From Moesziomyces globuligerus (lineage: Eukaryota; Basidiomycota; Ustilaginomycetes; Ustilaginales; Ustilaginaceae): 64,000 bases of DNA. Location of the stretch: positions 310,001-374,000 of the forward strand of contig JARVLF010000015.1 of assembly GCA_030849465.1 (NCBI GenBank). The letters are read 5' to 3'. The first letter of the stretch is position 1. Each line of letters starts with the position of its first letter. The notes beneath the pieces were generated by a model that saw only the letters and a list, made by a program, of their open reading frames with translations, was not told the DNA's origin and made no database searches. Below, in pieces: positions 47,318-57,016 of the stretch. The translations under genes were made by a program, and so were the position numbers.

Positions 47318-49360
47318 ATGTCGTCGGAAGAAACGAGCGCGGCGCAATCTCTTCCCTACGCGTCTGAACCTATAGTCTCCGGGACTTTGACGCTGGACCG
47401 TCGCAATGGAAAGCTCGCCCATCTGCGAGACCTTCAAGAGCGCTTCAAGGAGGCAGTCGGACCCCTTACAATCGACCATGAAGTGCAGGCCATCCGCGAG
47501 CTGATCCGAGCCAAAGCGCTGGATGAGGAATTCTCTGTCGCCATTCGGGAGCGCTGGCAAACGTGGTCGCGTGACGCGAATCCCTTCCGCACCGAGCTGG
47601 CTTCGACCGCGGCCTCCGAACTCAGCAAAGCAGCAGAAACGTCCGACTCAGCATCCGACCCTCCTTCCGATGATTCCGCCGTGGAAGAGCCGGAGCCAAC
47701 AGAGTCAGTCCGGACCAACACGAGAAAAAGGAAGGCAGGCTTCCGTGCCAAAGAGATCAAAGTACACGTCGGCTCCTCCGAGCTGAGCATGACCGAGGGC
47801 TGGGAAACCATTCGCAGAGAGCGAGAGGAGCGTCTCGGCGAGCTCGATGCTGCGCTGCCGAGCGCCTTCCGCTTCAGCGACCGCCAGCTCAAGGTCTATG
47901 CACATCGGCTCAAACCAAAATACGTCAACTCGCTCGACCGTCCCTTTGAGGCAAGCAACCTCCAGGGTCTACTTCGGATTTCTCCCTCGCAGGATGGCGC
48001 CCAGTGTCGGAATGCGCCGCCGGAACAAGTTTCCGCGGCCGTCAGTGCGTCCACGGACGGAGGGACGGAGCGTCCAAGCGTCTACTGCATCTCGTTCTAC
48101 AGTAGCAGCCTCGATCCTAGCCACGAGGATGCTCAGCAAAGAGACACGGCGACCCCTGCATCGGACGTCGATGCTAGGGACAACTACGTCAAACGCATCT
48201 GCGGCGACGGGCTGGGGGGCATCAAGCGCTTGCAGACCGTCGAACTCCTCTCGTCGCAGACACTCTCGGACCTCCAATCCTCGCTTGTCTGCTGGTCAGA
48301 TGAGCAGCCGGAGCGGCATGGCTGGCGCCAGCGACTTCAGAGATATCTTCGCCAGCGCGGCCATAGCCCACCAGAAGAGGCGCAGCGACCTCTCGACGAG
48401 CCCGCGATGCAGGAAGACAGTGCGTCTGAGGAGGAGAACCACGAGGCCTGCAATCTCCAATTCACCGGCCAGCGTCGGCATACCGACACTGCACTCGTGA
48501 TCGAGAACAAGCTGTACGGGAACAACGTGCGATCTGGTGATGCTCCGCATGAGGCCGATTACGCCACGTTGCTGAGCGAATGGAAGTCGCGCTGCGGTCT
48601 GTCCGACGCCGAGGCCGGATGGAGTAGCAGCGGTGGCGATCTTGGCGTGCGGCTCGATGAGCTGGGCAGCGTTCGCATCGGCCAGCCGTACTGGCTGCTG
48701 CATCAGGGCGACTGCGTGCACGCCTTTGTGATCGAGCAGATGCGTGCGCTGCGGCCTCTCGAGGAGGCGGGGCGCTTCTGCTCGGACCTGGAAAACGTGC
48801 CGAGCGGATCGGCCGTCGCGCCCTTTCCGCGCATCACCTGGCTGTCCACACCCGCCATGCTGCGCTTCGCTGCGGACAGCAAGGCCAACTACGGGCTCGG
48901 CCATCGCATCCTCCACTGGGAGGAGCTGCTTGCGGGGCAAAGCTTCCGAGTTGATGGCAAGTCTGGCGATGCGGGGGTTCCGGCTGCGGACGAGGCGGCG
49001 CAGCGAAATGCGTGGCAGATCGTCTTGGGACGGACGAGGAGGAAGGACGAGGGTCTGCTGAGGCAGAAGCAGGGCAAGTGCTTGGCGTGCTCGCTGCGCA
49101 AAGCCAAGGTCGGCATCCTCGGCGGCGACCGCGTCCGTCTGCCGTTCGCGTCGGGCAACGAGCCTAGCGATGCATCGGTGCTCGATGGCCTCGATGATCA
49201 CCTGACCACTCTGTGTACGTCGTGCGCGGCGATCCTAGGTCTGCCGACGCGTGAAGCAGAGCCAGGCGCGAGCAGGGCCGATATCGAGCTGGACTGGCAG
49301 CGCATCAACACCGAAAAGCCGCGCTCAGCCGGTTGGGCGGTCTTTCCTTTGTATCAATAG
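47318..49360 (+). CDS. snRNA-activating protein complex subunit 3 (SNAP50) homologue
   Basis: 680-residue protein with the C-terminal SNAP50/SNAPC3 domain. In animals and plants SNAPc recognises the proximal sequence element of snRNA and U6-type promoters. Matching blocks: VELLSSQTLSDLQSSLVC (the family's SQTL.DL segment), ALVIENKLYGNN with DYATLLSEWKSR, IGQPYWLLHQGDCVHAFVI (the H-Q-G-D-C-x-H motif), ITWLSTPAMLRFA, and a zinc-ribbon-like end with KCLACSLRKAK and LTTLCTSCAAILG (two CxxC pairs). The N-terminal 250 residues include a charged, Ser-rich disordered region with KRKAGFRAKEIKVHV. The start at 47318 begins MSSEETSAAQ after a non-ATG upstream frame. Single exon. The domain is rarely discussed in fungi, which makes its presence beside TFIIIA notable. 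Confidence 0.82.
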   Translation: MSSEETSAAQSLPYASEPIVSGTLTLDRRNGKLAHLRDLQERFKEAVGPLTIDHEVQAIRELIRAKALDEEFSVAIRERWQTWSRDANPFRTELASTAASELSKAAETSDSASDPPSDDSAVEEPEPTESVRTNTRKRKAGFRAKEIKVHVGSSELSMTEGWETIRREREERLGELDAALPSAFRFSDRQLKVYAHRLKPKYVNSLDRPFEASNLQGLLRISPSQDGAQCRNAPPEQVSAAVSASTDGGTERPSVYCISFYSSSLDPSHEDAQQRDTATPASDVDARDNYVKRICGDGLGGIKRLQTVELLSSQTLSDLQSSLVCWSDEQPERHGWRQRLQRYLRQRGHSPPEEAQRPLDEPAMQEDSASEEENHEACNLQFTGQRRHTDTALVIENKLYGNNVRSGDAPHEADYATLLSEWKSRCGLSDAEAGWSSSGGDLGVRLDELGSVRIGQPYWLLHQGDCVHAFVIEQMRALRPLEEAGRFCSDLENVPSGSAVAPFPRITWLSTPAMLRFAADSKANYGLGHRILHWEELLAGQSFRVDGKSGDAGVPAADEAAQRNAWQIVLGRTRRKDEGLLRQKQGKCLACSLRKAKVGILGGDRVRLPFASGNEPSDASVLDGLDDHLTTLCTSCAAILGLPTREAEPGASRADIELDWQRINTEKPRSAGWAVFPLYQ

Positions 49361-49711
49361 GGTATACCCGTGCGCTCAACCCAGCCTCTCCACTTTACAC
49401 ACCAGTGTGCTCGAGCATGCGGGATCAGAGAGGTGAGAGCGGTGTCGACATGTCAAAAAGAAAACAGAAACGGTAGTGAAACAGGAAGGAAGCATCACGT
49501 TCTAAATGCGGGGTCGCGAGAGCAGAGGAACTCTCAAAGTGCGTCGGAGTGCGGGTGGATCCGATCGGAGGATTGCGAGGTTTAGATTATCGTACAAAGT
49601 CGTGTGTCAAGCAGACGGACCCGGGACGCCGTTTCGGGCGCAGCGGTGAGTCGTGCTCGAGCATGGATTTTGGTGCGTTGCTCCGAGGCAAGCGAGGCTG
49701 AGGAGAGAGGT
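49361..49711. other. Convergent intergenic region
   Basis: 351 bp between the SNAPC3 and EF-Tu stop codons, serving as 3' flanks. Nothing else seen. Confidence 0.5.
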
Positions 49712-51124
49712 TTAGCCGTGGATCTGGGTGACGATACCGGTGCCGACGGTCTTACCACCCTCACGGAGGGTGAAACGCGAACCCTCCTCGAGAGCAATGT
49801 CGTGGACGAGCTCGGCGTCGAGCTCGACGTTGTCACCGGGCATGACCATCTTCTCGTCGGCGTCCGGGGTGCCGGGCGGGTGAGTGAGCGCCACGGTGAC
49901 GTCAGCAGTTCGGATGAAGAGCTGAGGACGGTAGTTGTTCATGAAGGGGGTGTAGCGACCGCCCTCCTCCTTCTTGAGGATGTAGACCTGGGCGCGGAAC
50001 TTCTTGATGGGCTTGATGGAGCCGGGGATGACCATGACCTGGCCGCGCTTGACCTGCTCGCGCTTGACGCCACGGAGGAGGGCGCCCATGTTGTCGCCGG
50101 CCATGCCCTGGTCGAGCTGCTTGTGGAACATCTCGATACCGGTGAGCGTGGTCTTGAAGGTGTTGCCGAGACCGAGGATCTCGACTTCGGCACCCTTCTG
50201 GATGGTGCCACGCTCGACACGGCCGGTGACGACGGTACCACGACCGGGGATGGAGAAGACGTCCTCGACAGGCATGAGGAAGGGCTTCTCGAGGTCACGG
50301 GGAGGGAGGTCGAGCCACTTGTCGGTCTCCTCCATGAGCTTGAGGATGGCCTGCTGGCCGACCTCGGGGTCGCGGCTCTCGAGGGCGGCGAGGGCGGAGC
50401 CGGAGACGATGGGGGTGTTCTCGCCGTCGAAGCCGTAGGTGGAGAGGAGGTCGCGCATCTCCATCTCGACGAGCTCGAGCATCTCGGGGTCGTCGATCTG
50501 GTCGACCTTGTTGATGAAGACGACGAGCTTCTTGATGCCGACCTGCTTGGCTAGGAGGAGGTGCTCGCGGGTCTGCGGCATCTGACCGTCGGGGGCGGAG
50601 ACGACGATGATGGCGCCGTCCATCTGGGCGGCACCGGTGATCATGTTGCGGATGTAATCGGCGTGGCCGGGGCAGTCGACGTGGGCGTAGTGGCGGTTGC
50701 CGGTCTCGTACTCGACGTGGGCGGTGGAGATGGTGATACCACGGGCACGCTCCTCGGGAGCCTTGTCGATGGAGGCATAGTCGATGAACTTGCCGGTACC
50801 CTGAGCCTCGTGGAGGGTCTTGGTGATGGCAGCGGTGAGGGTGGTCTTGCCGTGGTCGACGTGGCCGATGGTGCCGATGTTCATGTGAGGCTTGGTGCGC
50901 TCGAACTTGCCGGACTCAGCGGCGTAGGTGCGCACCTGGGAGGCGATGGCGACGCGGGGCAGCTGAGCGGCGCAGACGCGGGCACGGCCGGCGAGGGTGG
51001 CGGGCGACTTGGTGGAAGGGCGGGTGACAAAGGTGCGGGCGGCGGCGGGAGCAGCGGCCACCGACCTCTGTGCGGCCAGCAACCTGGCGACGGAGCGGGG
51101 CGCCTGGGTGCGGAGAAGGCTCAT
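49712..51124 (-). CDS. TUF1: Mitochondrial elongation factor Tu
   Basis: Delivers aminoacyl-tRNA to mitochondrial ribosomes in a GTP-dependent manner. The 470-residue protein has an Arg/Ala-rich, acid-poor presequence (about 1-65) followed by bacterial-type EF-Tu. GTPase motifs are GHVDHGKT (87-94), the switch region containing [18 protein letters not shown] and SGSAL. Domains 2 and 3 follow ([13 protein letters not shown], then [14 protein letters not shown] and [15 protein letters not shown]), ending QIHG. Codon use is strongly biased to C- and G-ending codons, as expected of a highly expressed gene. The frame runs to 51175, but the ATG at 51124 (MSLLRTQAP) fits a targeting peptide best. 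Divergent from SPT5. Confidence 0.97.
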   Translation of the reverse strand: MSLLRTQAPRSVARLLAAQRSVAAAPAAARTFVTRPSTKSPATLAGRARVCAAQLPRVAIASQVRTYAAESGKFERTKPHMNIGTIGHVDHGKTTLTAAITKTLHEAQGTGKFIDYASIDKAPEERARGITISTAHVEYETGNRHYAHVDCPGHADYIRNMITGAAQMDGAIIVVSAPDGQMPQTREHLLLAKQVGIKKLVVFINKVDQIDDPEMLELVEMEMRDLLSTYGFDGENTPIVSGSALAALESRDPEVGQQAILKLMEETDKWLDLPPRDLEKPFLMPVEDVFSIPGRGTVVTGRVERGTIQKGAEVEILGLGNTFKTTLTGIEMFHKQLDQGMAGDNMGALLRGVKREQVKRGQVMVIPGSIKPIKKFRAQVYILKKEEGGRYTPFMNNYRPQLFIRTADVTVALTHPPGTPDADEKMVMPGDNVELDAELVHDIALEEGSRFTLREGGKTVGTGIVTQIHG

Positions 51125-52172
51125 CTTGAAGACAGGGGGTGTCGAGTCAAGCGGAGAGGGATGGGGAGGTGTCAAAGGAGATGGTGGAGGAAAACGAACT
51201 GATCAGAGCGGCACCACCGAGCAACGTCTGTACCGTGTACAGCGACCAGGCTGGACCACTTTTTCTGCATCAGCAGGCCTGCTCTCTGATTTTAGAAGAA
51301 AGCAAGTCTGTGCCTCTGCTTGCCTTGCCTGGCTGCCGACCTCAGCCGCGCAAGAGGTGTCGGAAAAGCTGCAGACTGGCGAGCTCTGCATCTCACACCC
51401 TCAACCCGCGATCCGAGCCCTTGACCAATGCCATCCTGTCTGCTCCGACTGGCGCTGCTACTGCCTCCAGCTTGGCCTCTGAACTGAATGCTTACTGGCT
51501 CCCTTTCGTTCCGAGTCCAGTCTGAGTTCAGTAAGCTTCCTACTCCTTGCCAATCACTACATTCAGAGCAGACCGCCTGTCGAGGCTCCCCGGTGCTACC
51601 TGCTGTAGCCCGCTGGATGTCTGCAGCGCTTGTGTTACGCAAGACGTCGTCGCCTCAATCTGAACAGCGCCAGGTTCAAATTTTTGGCTGCGATGCATCC
51701 GAGAAGCTGGAAGCATTTCCGATGCTCGGCCAGAATTTTTGGATTTTTCTGCCCGAGCAGTCAATCTCCCGATGCGTAGATCGGGCCGGGCTCTGTTCTT
51801 TGGGCCATGAACTGGAATTCGCATCAACGCGCACGGAACGGGTCTCGGGAAGGTCTCTCACCAAGATTGCAGCGGCGAGCGCAGTCGCACTCTTTCGCGC
51901 GCGTGCGTCTCCCGAGGCTACTGTACCGTACTGCGCTCCACAAGCAAGCCGCCATCGCTCGCTCTTCCCCATTCATTTGCTTCAATCCTCAGGGCGCCTC
52001 TCTTGCCTCACGACCACCAACAGCAGCGCCACCCTCCGATTCGCTCTAGCTCCCCTGCGCACCCGACCACCGCCACCCTACGCCCCTCTGCACCTCTTCT
52101 GCTCTACTGAAAGCGCCTGATCCTGGTCGAGAACGCCTCTCACTCGGCACGGCAGCCAGCTACCACGCCAAC
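51125..52172. other. Divergent intergenic region, EF-Tu / SPT5
   Basis: About 1 kb. It contains the palindrome-like elements CTGTACCGTGTACAG (51228-51242) and TACTGTACCGTACTG (51919-51933). The last 200 bases before SPT5 are C/T-rich leader. No gene seen. Confidence 0.5.
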
Positions 52173-55058
52173 ATGGACGACGATCTCGACATCAAGCGCG
52201 AGGACCAGGCTTCGCGGCCTCTGCGCGCGGATGGCGCCGAGGACGACAAGTCTAGAGTCCAGCACGGCGGCAAGAGACTTCCCGTCGATCCCTTTGCAGA
52301 GGATGACGACGACCGCGATGACGACGACGACGACGACGAGGATGACGAAGAGGATGAAGATGATGACGAAGACGATGAGGATGATGAAGACGACGAGGAG
52401 GAGGGCGCTCGCGGCAGTCGAAGACGCGCCAAGAAGCAAAGGCGCAACCGTTTCCTCGATGTCGAAGCCGAAGTCGACGATGACGAGGAAGATCTGGACG
52501 AGGAGGAGGAGGAGCTGGCGCGGGAGGATGGCTTCATCGAGGAGGACATTCCCGACGACACCGAAGACATCCAGAGGCGTGCCGCCGCCGACAACCAGAG
52601 GCTCGACCGCTTCCGAAGGCAGGAGGAGGACACCAACGCAGAGGCGATCGCAGAGGAGCTCCGTCAGCGATACGGCCGCTCGGCTCGCTATGCTGCTCAG
52701 TCCGACTACGCCGAGGTGCCCCAGCGCCTCCTCATGCCCTCCGTCGAGGACCCCAGTCTCTGGGGTGTTCCCTGCAAGCCCGGTAGGGAGAGGGATATTG
52801 TCATGACCCTCGTACGCAAGGCCATGGCCGAGAACTTCACCTCCAACCCGATGCGCGTCATCTCTGCTTTCTGCCGTGACACCATCCCTGGCAAGATTTA
52901 CGTCGAAGCTCGCAGGGCGGACGACGTCGTCAAGGCCTGCAACGGCCTCGCCGGTGTCTACGCCCGTCAGACCACCTCGCTCCACCTCATCCCCATCTCC
53001 GAGATGGCCGATCTGCTCAAACTCCAGAAGGTCCAGAACGAGATCCAGGTCGGTGGCTGGGTGCGCATCAAGCGTGGCAAATACGCGGGAGACTTGGCAC
53101 AGGTGCTCGACGTCTCCGAAAACGGCGAGGAAGTCGGGCTCAAGATCATCCCGCGTATCGACCTCAACCCCAAAGATAGCGGCCTCTACACAGACAGCCT
53201 CGGCCGCAAGCGCAAGAAGGGTGCCGGTGCTTCCTCGGCCACTGTCGCCTTCCGACCGCCGCAGCGCTTCTTCAACCCAGAAGAGGTGCAGAAGGCGTAT
53301 CCTAAGGACACGCCCACCAAGCGCGGAACCGTGTGGGTCTTCCAGAACGACAGCTACCGCGACGGATACCTCGAGAAGGACGTCAGGGTCACGGGCATCA
53401 TCACCGAAAACGTCAACCCCACTCTGGACGAGATCACCAAGTTCGCCGGCGAAAGTGCCGAGGACGGCATGTCCAAGCTCGGTGCCGTCGATCTCAGCTT
53501 GATCGCCGACGCCAGCAAAAAGGCGACCGAGGCGCTGCTGCAGCCCAAGGACCAGGTTGAGATCTTCGAGGGAGAGCAGGCGGGTGTCTACGGTACGGTC
53601 AAGGCCATCAACAACGAGGTCATCACGATCCAGCTCGAACACGAGGATTTAATGGACCAGATCGTCGAGGTGCCCGCTCGCAGCGTCCGCAAGCGCTTCA
53701 AGCCCGGTGACCACATCAAGGTCATGTCCGGCAAGCACGCCGACGAGACGGGTCTGGTGGTCAAGGTGGAGGACAACGTGACCACGTTCCTCTCGGATCT
53801 GTCCATGCAGGAGGTCTCGGTGTTCAGCAAGGACATCCGCCAGGCCGCCGAGGTGGGCTCGGGTGTCAACGTGATCAGCGGCTACGAGCTGCACAACCTC
53901 GTCCAGCTCGACGCGCAGACGGTGGGTATCATCTTCAACATCGAGCGCGAGAGCTTCAAGGTGCTCGACCAGACCGGCCAGGTGGTGAGCGTCAAGCCGC
54001 ACCAGATCAGCAGCAAGAAGGACACCAGCCGTGCCTTTGCGCTCGATCACGACGGCAACGAGATCCGCGCTGGCGACATGGTCAAGGAGGTGTCTGGGCC
54101 GTTTTCGCGCCTGCGCAACGGACAGGTGCTGCACATCTACCAGTCGATGATCGTCTTCCTGCACAACCGCGAGTACACGGAGAACGGCGGTGTGTTCATC
54201 GCCCGCGCGCGCACGCTCGAGCCGCTGGCGCCCAAGAGCGTCTCGACCAAGACAAAGAAGGAGGGCGGCGACCTCTCGAGGATGAACCCGGCGCTGTCGA
54301 ATCTCGGCGGTGGAGCCAACGACGTGCGCGTCGAGGGTGTAAGGCGATTCGGCGGTCGCGACATGCACAAGGGCAAAAATGTGGCGATCATCAAGGGACC
54401 CTACAAGACCTATCGCGGACGCATCACCGAGACGACGGGCAACATGGCGCGCATCGAGCTCACCTCGGTCTCGAAGCCCATCACGGTGCAGCTCGACTGG
54501 CTGGTGGAGAAGGATCCCATCACGGGTCGCAGCACCAAGCTGACCGCCGGCGGCGGTGGCGGTGGATCGCAAGGAGCTGGTCGGGGCGGCTATGGCGGAT
54601 ACAATGGCGGGGGTTCGGGCATGGGCGGCATGTCGAGCAACCCGTACTCGAGCGGGGGCTCGATGGGTGCTCCTGGTGGTGGAGCCGGGTACAACCCGTA
54701 CAGCGCCCCGCCTCCGGTTGCGGCCGGCGGAGGCTATGGAGCGTCGTCGGGCGGTGGAGGCGGTTGGGACAGCTACTCGCAGCCCGTTGGCGCGACGGCC
54801 GCTTCTGGCGGCTATGGCGGTGCTGCGTCTGCTAGGACGCCCGCTTACAATCCGTACGCCGGCGATGGTGGCAAGACCCCGGCCTACAACCCGTACGCTG
54901 CTGATGGCGGCAAGACGCCCGCGTACAATCCATTGGGCGACGGCGGTAAGACGCCGGCCTACAATCCTCTCGTCGACGGAGGCCGCACGCCGGCGTACAA
55001 CCCGTACGGCGACGGCGGCAAGACACCGGCGTACAATCCTGCCGACGGGGGCTGGTAA
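52173..55058 (+). CDS. SPT5: Transcription elongation factor SPT5
   Basis: 961-residue subunit of DSIF (with Spt4), which rides on RNA polymerase II, controls pausing and elongation, and recruits capping and processing factors. Domains in order: a very acidic Asp/Glu tract (about 45-80, encoded by GAC/GAT/GAG runs), the NGN domain (about 190-275, starting at LWGVPCKPGRERDIVMTLVRKAM), then a series of KOW domains (WVRIKRGKYAGDLAQV, DQVEIFEGEQAGVYGTV, DHIKVMSGKHADETGLVV, AGDMVKEVSGPFSRLRNGQV, KNVAIIKGPYKTYRGRI). A Gly/Ser/Tyr-rich linker leads into a C-terminal repeat region with six TPAYNP motifs (889 onward). The CTR is the P-TEFb/Cdk9 target in other species. The start ATG follows a C/T-rich leader. 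Single exon. Confidence 0.97.
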   Translation: MDDDLDIKREDQASRPLRADGAEDDKSRVQHGGKRLPVDPFAEDDDDRDDDDDDDEDDEEDEDDDEDDEDDEDDEEEGARGSRRRAKKQRRNRFLDVEAEVDDDEEDLDEEEEELAREDGFIEEDIPDDTEDIQRRAAADNQRLDRFRRQEEDTNAEAIAEELRQRYGRSARYAAQSDYAEVPQRLLMPSVEDPSLWGVPCKPGRERDIVMTLVRKAMAENFTSNPMRVISAFCRDTIPGKIYVEARRADDVVKACNGLAGVYARQTTSLHLIPISEMADLLKLQKVQNEIQVGGWVRIKRGKYAGDLAQVLDVSENGEEVGLKIIPRIDLNPKDSGLYTDSLGRKRKKGAGASSATVAFRPPQRFFNPEEVQKAYPKDTPTKRGTVWVFQNDSYRDGYLEKDVRVTGIITENVNPTLDEITKFAGESAEDGMSKLGAVDLSLIADASKKATEALLQPKDQVEIFEGEQAGVYGTVKAINNEVITIQLEHEDLMDQIVEVPARSVRKRFKPGDHIKVMSGKHADETGLVVKVEDNVTTFLSDLSMQEVSVFSKDIRQAAEVGSGVNVISGYELHNLVQLDAQTVGIIFNIERESFKVLDQTGQVVSVKPHQISSKKDTSRAFALDHDGNEIRAGDMVKEVSGPFSRLRNGQVLHIYQSMIVFLHNREYTENGGVFIARARTLEPLAPKSVSTKTKKEGGDLSRMNPALSNLGGGANDVRVEGVRRFGGRDMHKGKNVAIIKGPYKTYRGRITETTGNMARIELTSVSKPITVQLDWLVEKDPITGRSTKLTAGGGGGGSQGAGRGGYGGYNGGGSGMGGMSSNPYSSGGSMGAPGGGAGYNPYSAPPPVAAGGGYGASSGGGGGWDSYSQPVGATAASGGYGGAASARTPAYNPYAGDGGKTPAYNPYAADGGKTPAYNPLGDGGKTPAYNPLVDGGRTPAYNPYGDGGKTPAYNPADGGW
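54837..55055 (+). repeat. SPT5 C-terminal repeats (six TPAYNP units)
   Basis: Six units of 11-13 codons, consensus TPAYNPY(x)DGGK, making up the last 73 residues of SPT5. Each unit has one Thr-Pro phosphorylation-type site and ends in Gly-Gly. Confidence 0.9.
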
Positions 55059-55300
55059 GGACGGTCGCATGCCCGCTTTCCACGCAAATACGATCTTGTG
55101 TCCGCGCTCTTTCTCAGGCATTCTTCTCACTTGGTCAAAAGCTCACTTTCATGGATTGACGTCTCGACATGCAGAATCTGATTCGGAATCTCGCAGCAGT
55201 TTTCTGTGTGCACTGCGAGTGCGAGGCGTTTGAGACCGATGGAGGCTTGCAGGTTGAGCCGGGCTCATGAGAGCGGTACAAGTACAATGGGCAAGAACGA

Positions 55301-56422
55301 TTACAGAGGCGTTGTAGCATGTATGGGAACGGTGGGTTGGGCAAGGTGGGTATTGCGGAAGTCGACGAGATCTTGTTCGGAGACGATGGATTTGAGGGTC
55401 TGCGACATGTGGGCAGCTGCACGGTGTTGGTTTGCAGTCGTATCCGGGTCCGGGTCGGGTGTATATGCGATCGAGCATAGGATGGACTGCAGGTGCTGCT
55501 TGGCGACCTTGAGTGGCGCTTCGAACCGGCCATAGTGTTCGCGTAGGTCTAGGTACTCTCTCGCCATCTCCACTGCTGAAGGCCGTTGAGCATCCGGATG
55601 GAAGGATGGACAGAACAGAGCCGGATTCTCGAGGAGCGTCTCTCCGACCATGACTCCACTCGCTCCCGTGAGGTCGAGGTTGGTCTGAATGTCGGACCAG
55701 CACCGTACGTTGCCGTTGCTAACCACGGCGGTCTGACCTCCGGGCTGGGAAGCGGATCGTAGCAGATGTTCGTCTTGGAGAGCTTGGCTAGTCTGAATCA
55801 CCATGTCGAGGTCCGCCAGCCCCTTGCGACGTCGGACCGAGGAAGCAAAGCGTGGATGCAGGGTGACGAGACTGCTGCCTGCGCGTGCGAGCGTCACAGC
55901 GAGCGCGGGCGTCTGCTCCTTGGGCACGGTCAACCGGATCTTGGTCGTGATCGGCACATCCACCGCCTGAACCATCCCCGAGACGATCTCGCTCAGCAGC
56001 GGCCAGTTCTGCTTCGGCAGGAGGTAGGCACCGTACCGACCCTGCTCGGCGTGGCGCTGCGGACAGCCGAGGTTCAGATCGATGGCGTCCGCGTACGGCG
56101 CCACTCTGCGCGCCGCTTGAGCAAGCTCGTCCACATCGTTGCCGGCCAGCTGCACGATCTGAGCAGCGGACGTGCCGTACAGAGGGCTTGAAGGGTCGCG
56201 TATGGTGTTGTGTGGGGAAGCACGGCCGAGCTCAAGAGCCTTGCAGAGGGATTCGAGCATTTCGCGGTCGGCGTTGAGCTCAGAGGCAAGGTACATCTGC
56301 GTCCACGTAGACGTGGCTCCATTCAGCACGGTCTGCAGACGAAAGGGCAGATCCGACTGACCGACCATAGGCGCTGCACAGTAGAGCAGACTCTCGAGCG
56401 GGAGCCTGTGCCCCGCCACCAT
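55301..56422 (-). CDS. DUS1: tRNA-dihydrouridine synthase, Dus1-like
   Basis: FMN- and NADPH-dependent enzyme reducing uridines 16/17 in the tRNA D-loop. The 373-residue protein is a TIM barrel with APMVGQSDLPFR at the start (the family's AP-M signature), STWTQMYLASELNAD, IVQLAGND, IDLNLGCPQRHAEQGRYGAYL (the Dus1-type active-site region, Cys120), TTKIRL, LVTLHPRF, SNGNVRCW and VMVGETLLENPALF, followed by a helical C-terminal domain. LVTLHPRF stands where most relatives have TVHGR, a small departure. No zinc-finger or dsRNA-binding extension, which argues against Dus2 and Dus3. The ATG at 56422 begins MVAGHRLPLESLLYCAAPMV. Convergent with SPT5 (242 bp). Confidence 0.88.
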   Translation of the reverse strand: MVAGHRLPLESLLYCAAPMVGQSDLPFRLQTVLNGATSTWTQMYLASELNADREMLESLCKALELGRASPHNTIRDPSSPLYGTSAAQIVQLAGNDVDELAQAARRVAPYADAIDLNLGCPQRHAEQGRYGAYLLPKQNWPLLSEIVSGMVQAVDVPITTKIRLTVPKEQTPALAVTLARAGSSLVTLHPRFASSVRRRKGLADLDMVIQTSQALQDEHLLRSASQPGGQTAVVSNGNVRCWSDIQTNLDLTGASGVMVGETLLENPALFCPSFHPDAQRPSAVEMAREYLDLREHYGRFEAPLKVAKQHLQSILCSIAYTPDPDPDTTANQHRAAAHMSQTLKSIVSEQDLVDFRNTHLAQPTVPIHATTPL

Positions 56423-57016
56423 GGTGCAAGATCAGATCGCACGACCAACTTATCTGCAAGAAGTACGGGCACGAGGACACATGCCGGCAGTCTCCTGAGC
56501 GTGTGCTTGCGGCTTACGCCTGCGCATTCGTACGTTCCAAGTCGGGCCAAGGAGCAGGTTCTCGGTGGGAGGATGAGAAGAAAGCGGCAAGACATGCAAG
56601 TCTCAGAATCCTCCACTATCCAGGAAAATGGAGTCACGTGCCGGCGCAATTTGGCGAGGTGGGTCGCGACGCAAGCGTTGATGTGCCGTATTTTTGGAGA
56701 GCAACACTCGGGCTTTTTGCGGCAGCTCAGCGCGGTCGGTACGATGCCGACAGCGACGCGCCTCGAGCCAAAGGCGCGTCGGAGCGGTGCTCTCGGCACT
56801 TGGAGCTGAGGCGCGCCGAGACCAACACGACAAAGGCTGTACGTTCCGCTCGAGATGGCCTTGCTCGTCGTGATCGCATCGCTCAAACTTCCGACATCCA
56901 TCACATCCCAACTCCAACTCATCACATCCCTCCTGCGCAACTGCTGCTCCCGCTTCCCGCTTCCGCCGTCACATCGATTTCTTTCCATCACGTAGAGGCG
57001 TGCCACAAACGCCACC
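56423..57016. promoter_or_regulatory. Divergent promoter region, DUS1 / KNL1
   Basis: 594 bp between start codons. C/T-rich sequence before KNL1 ends in a good Kozak context (GCCACC before ATG). No TATA box seen on either side. Confidence 0.45.
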
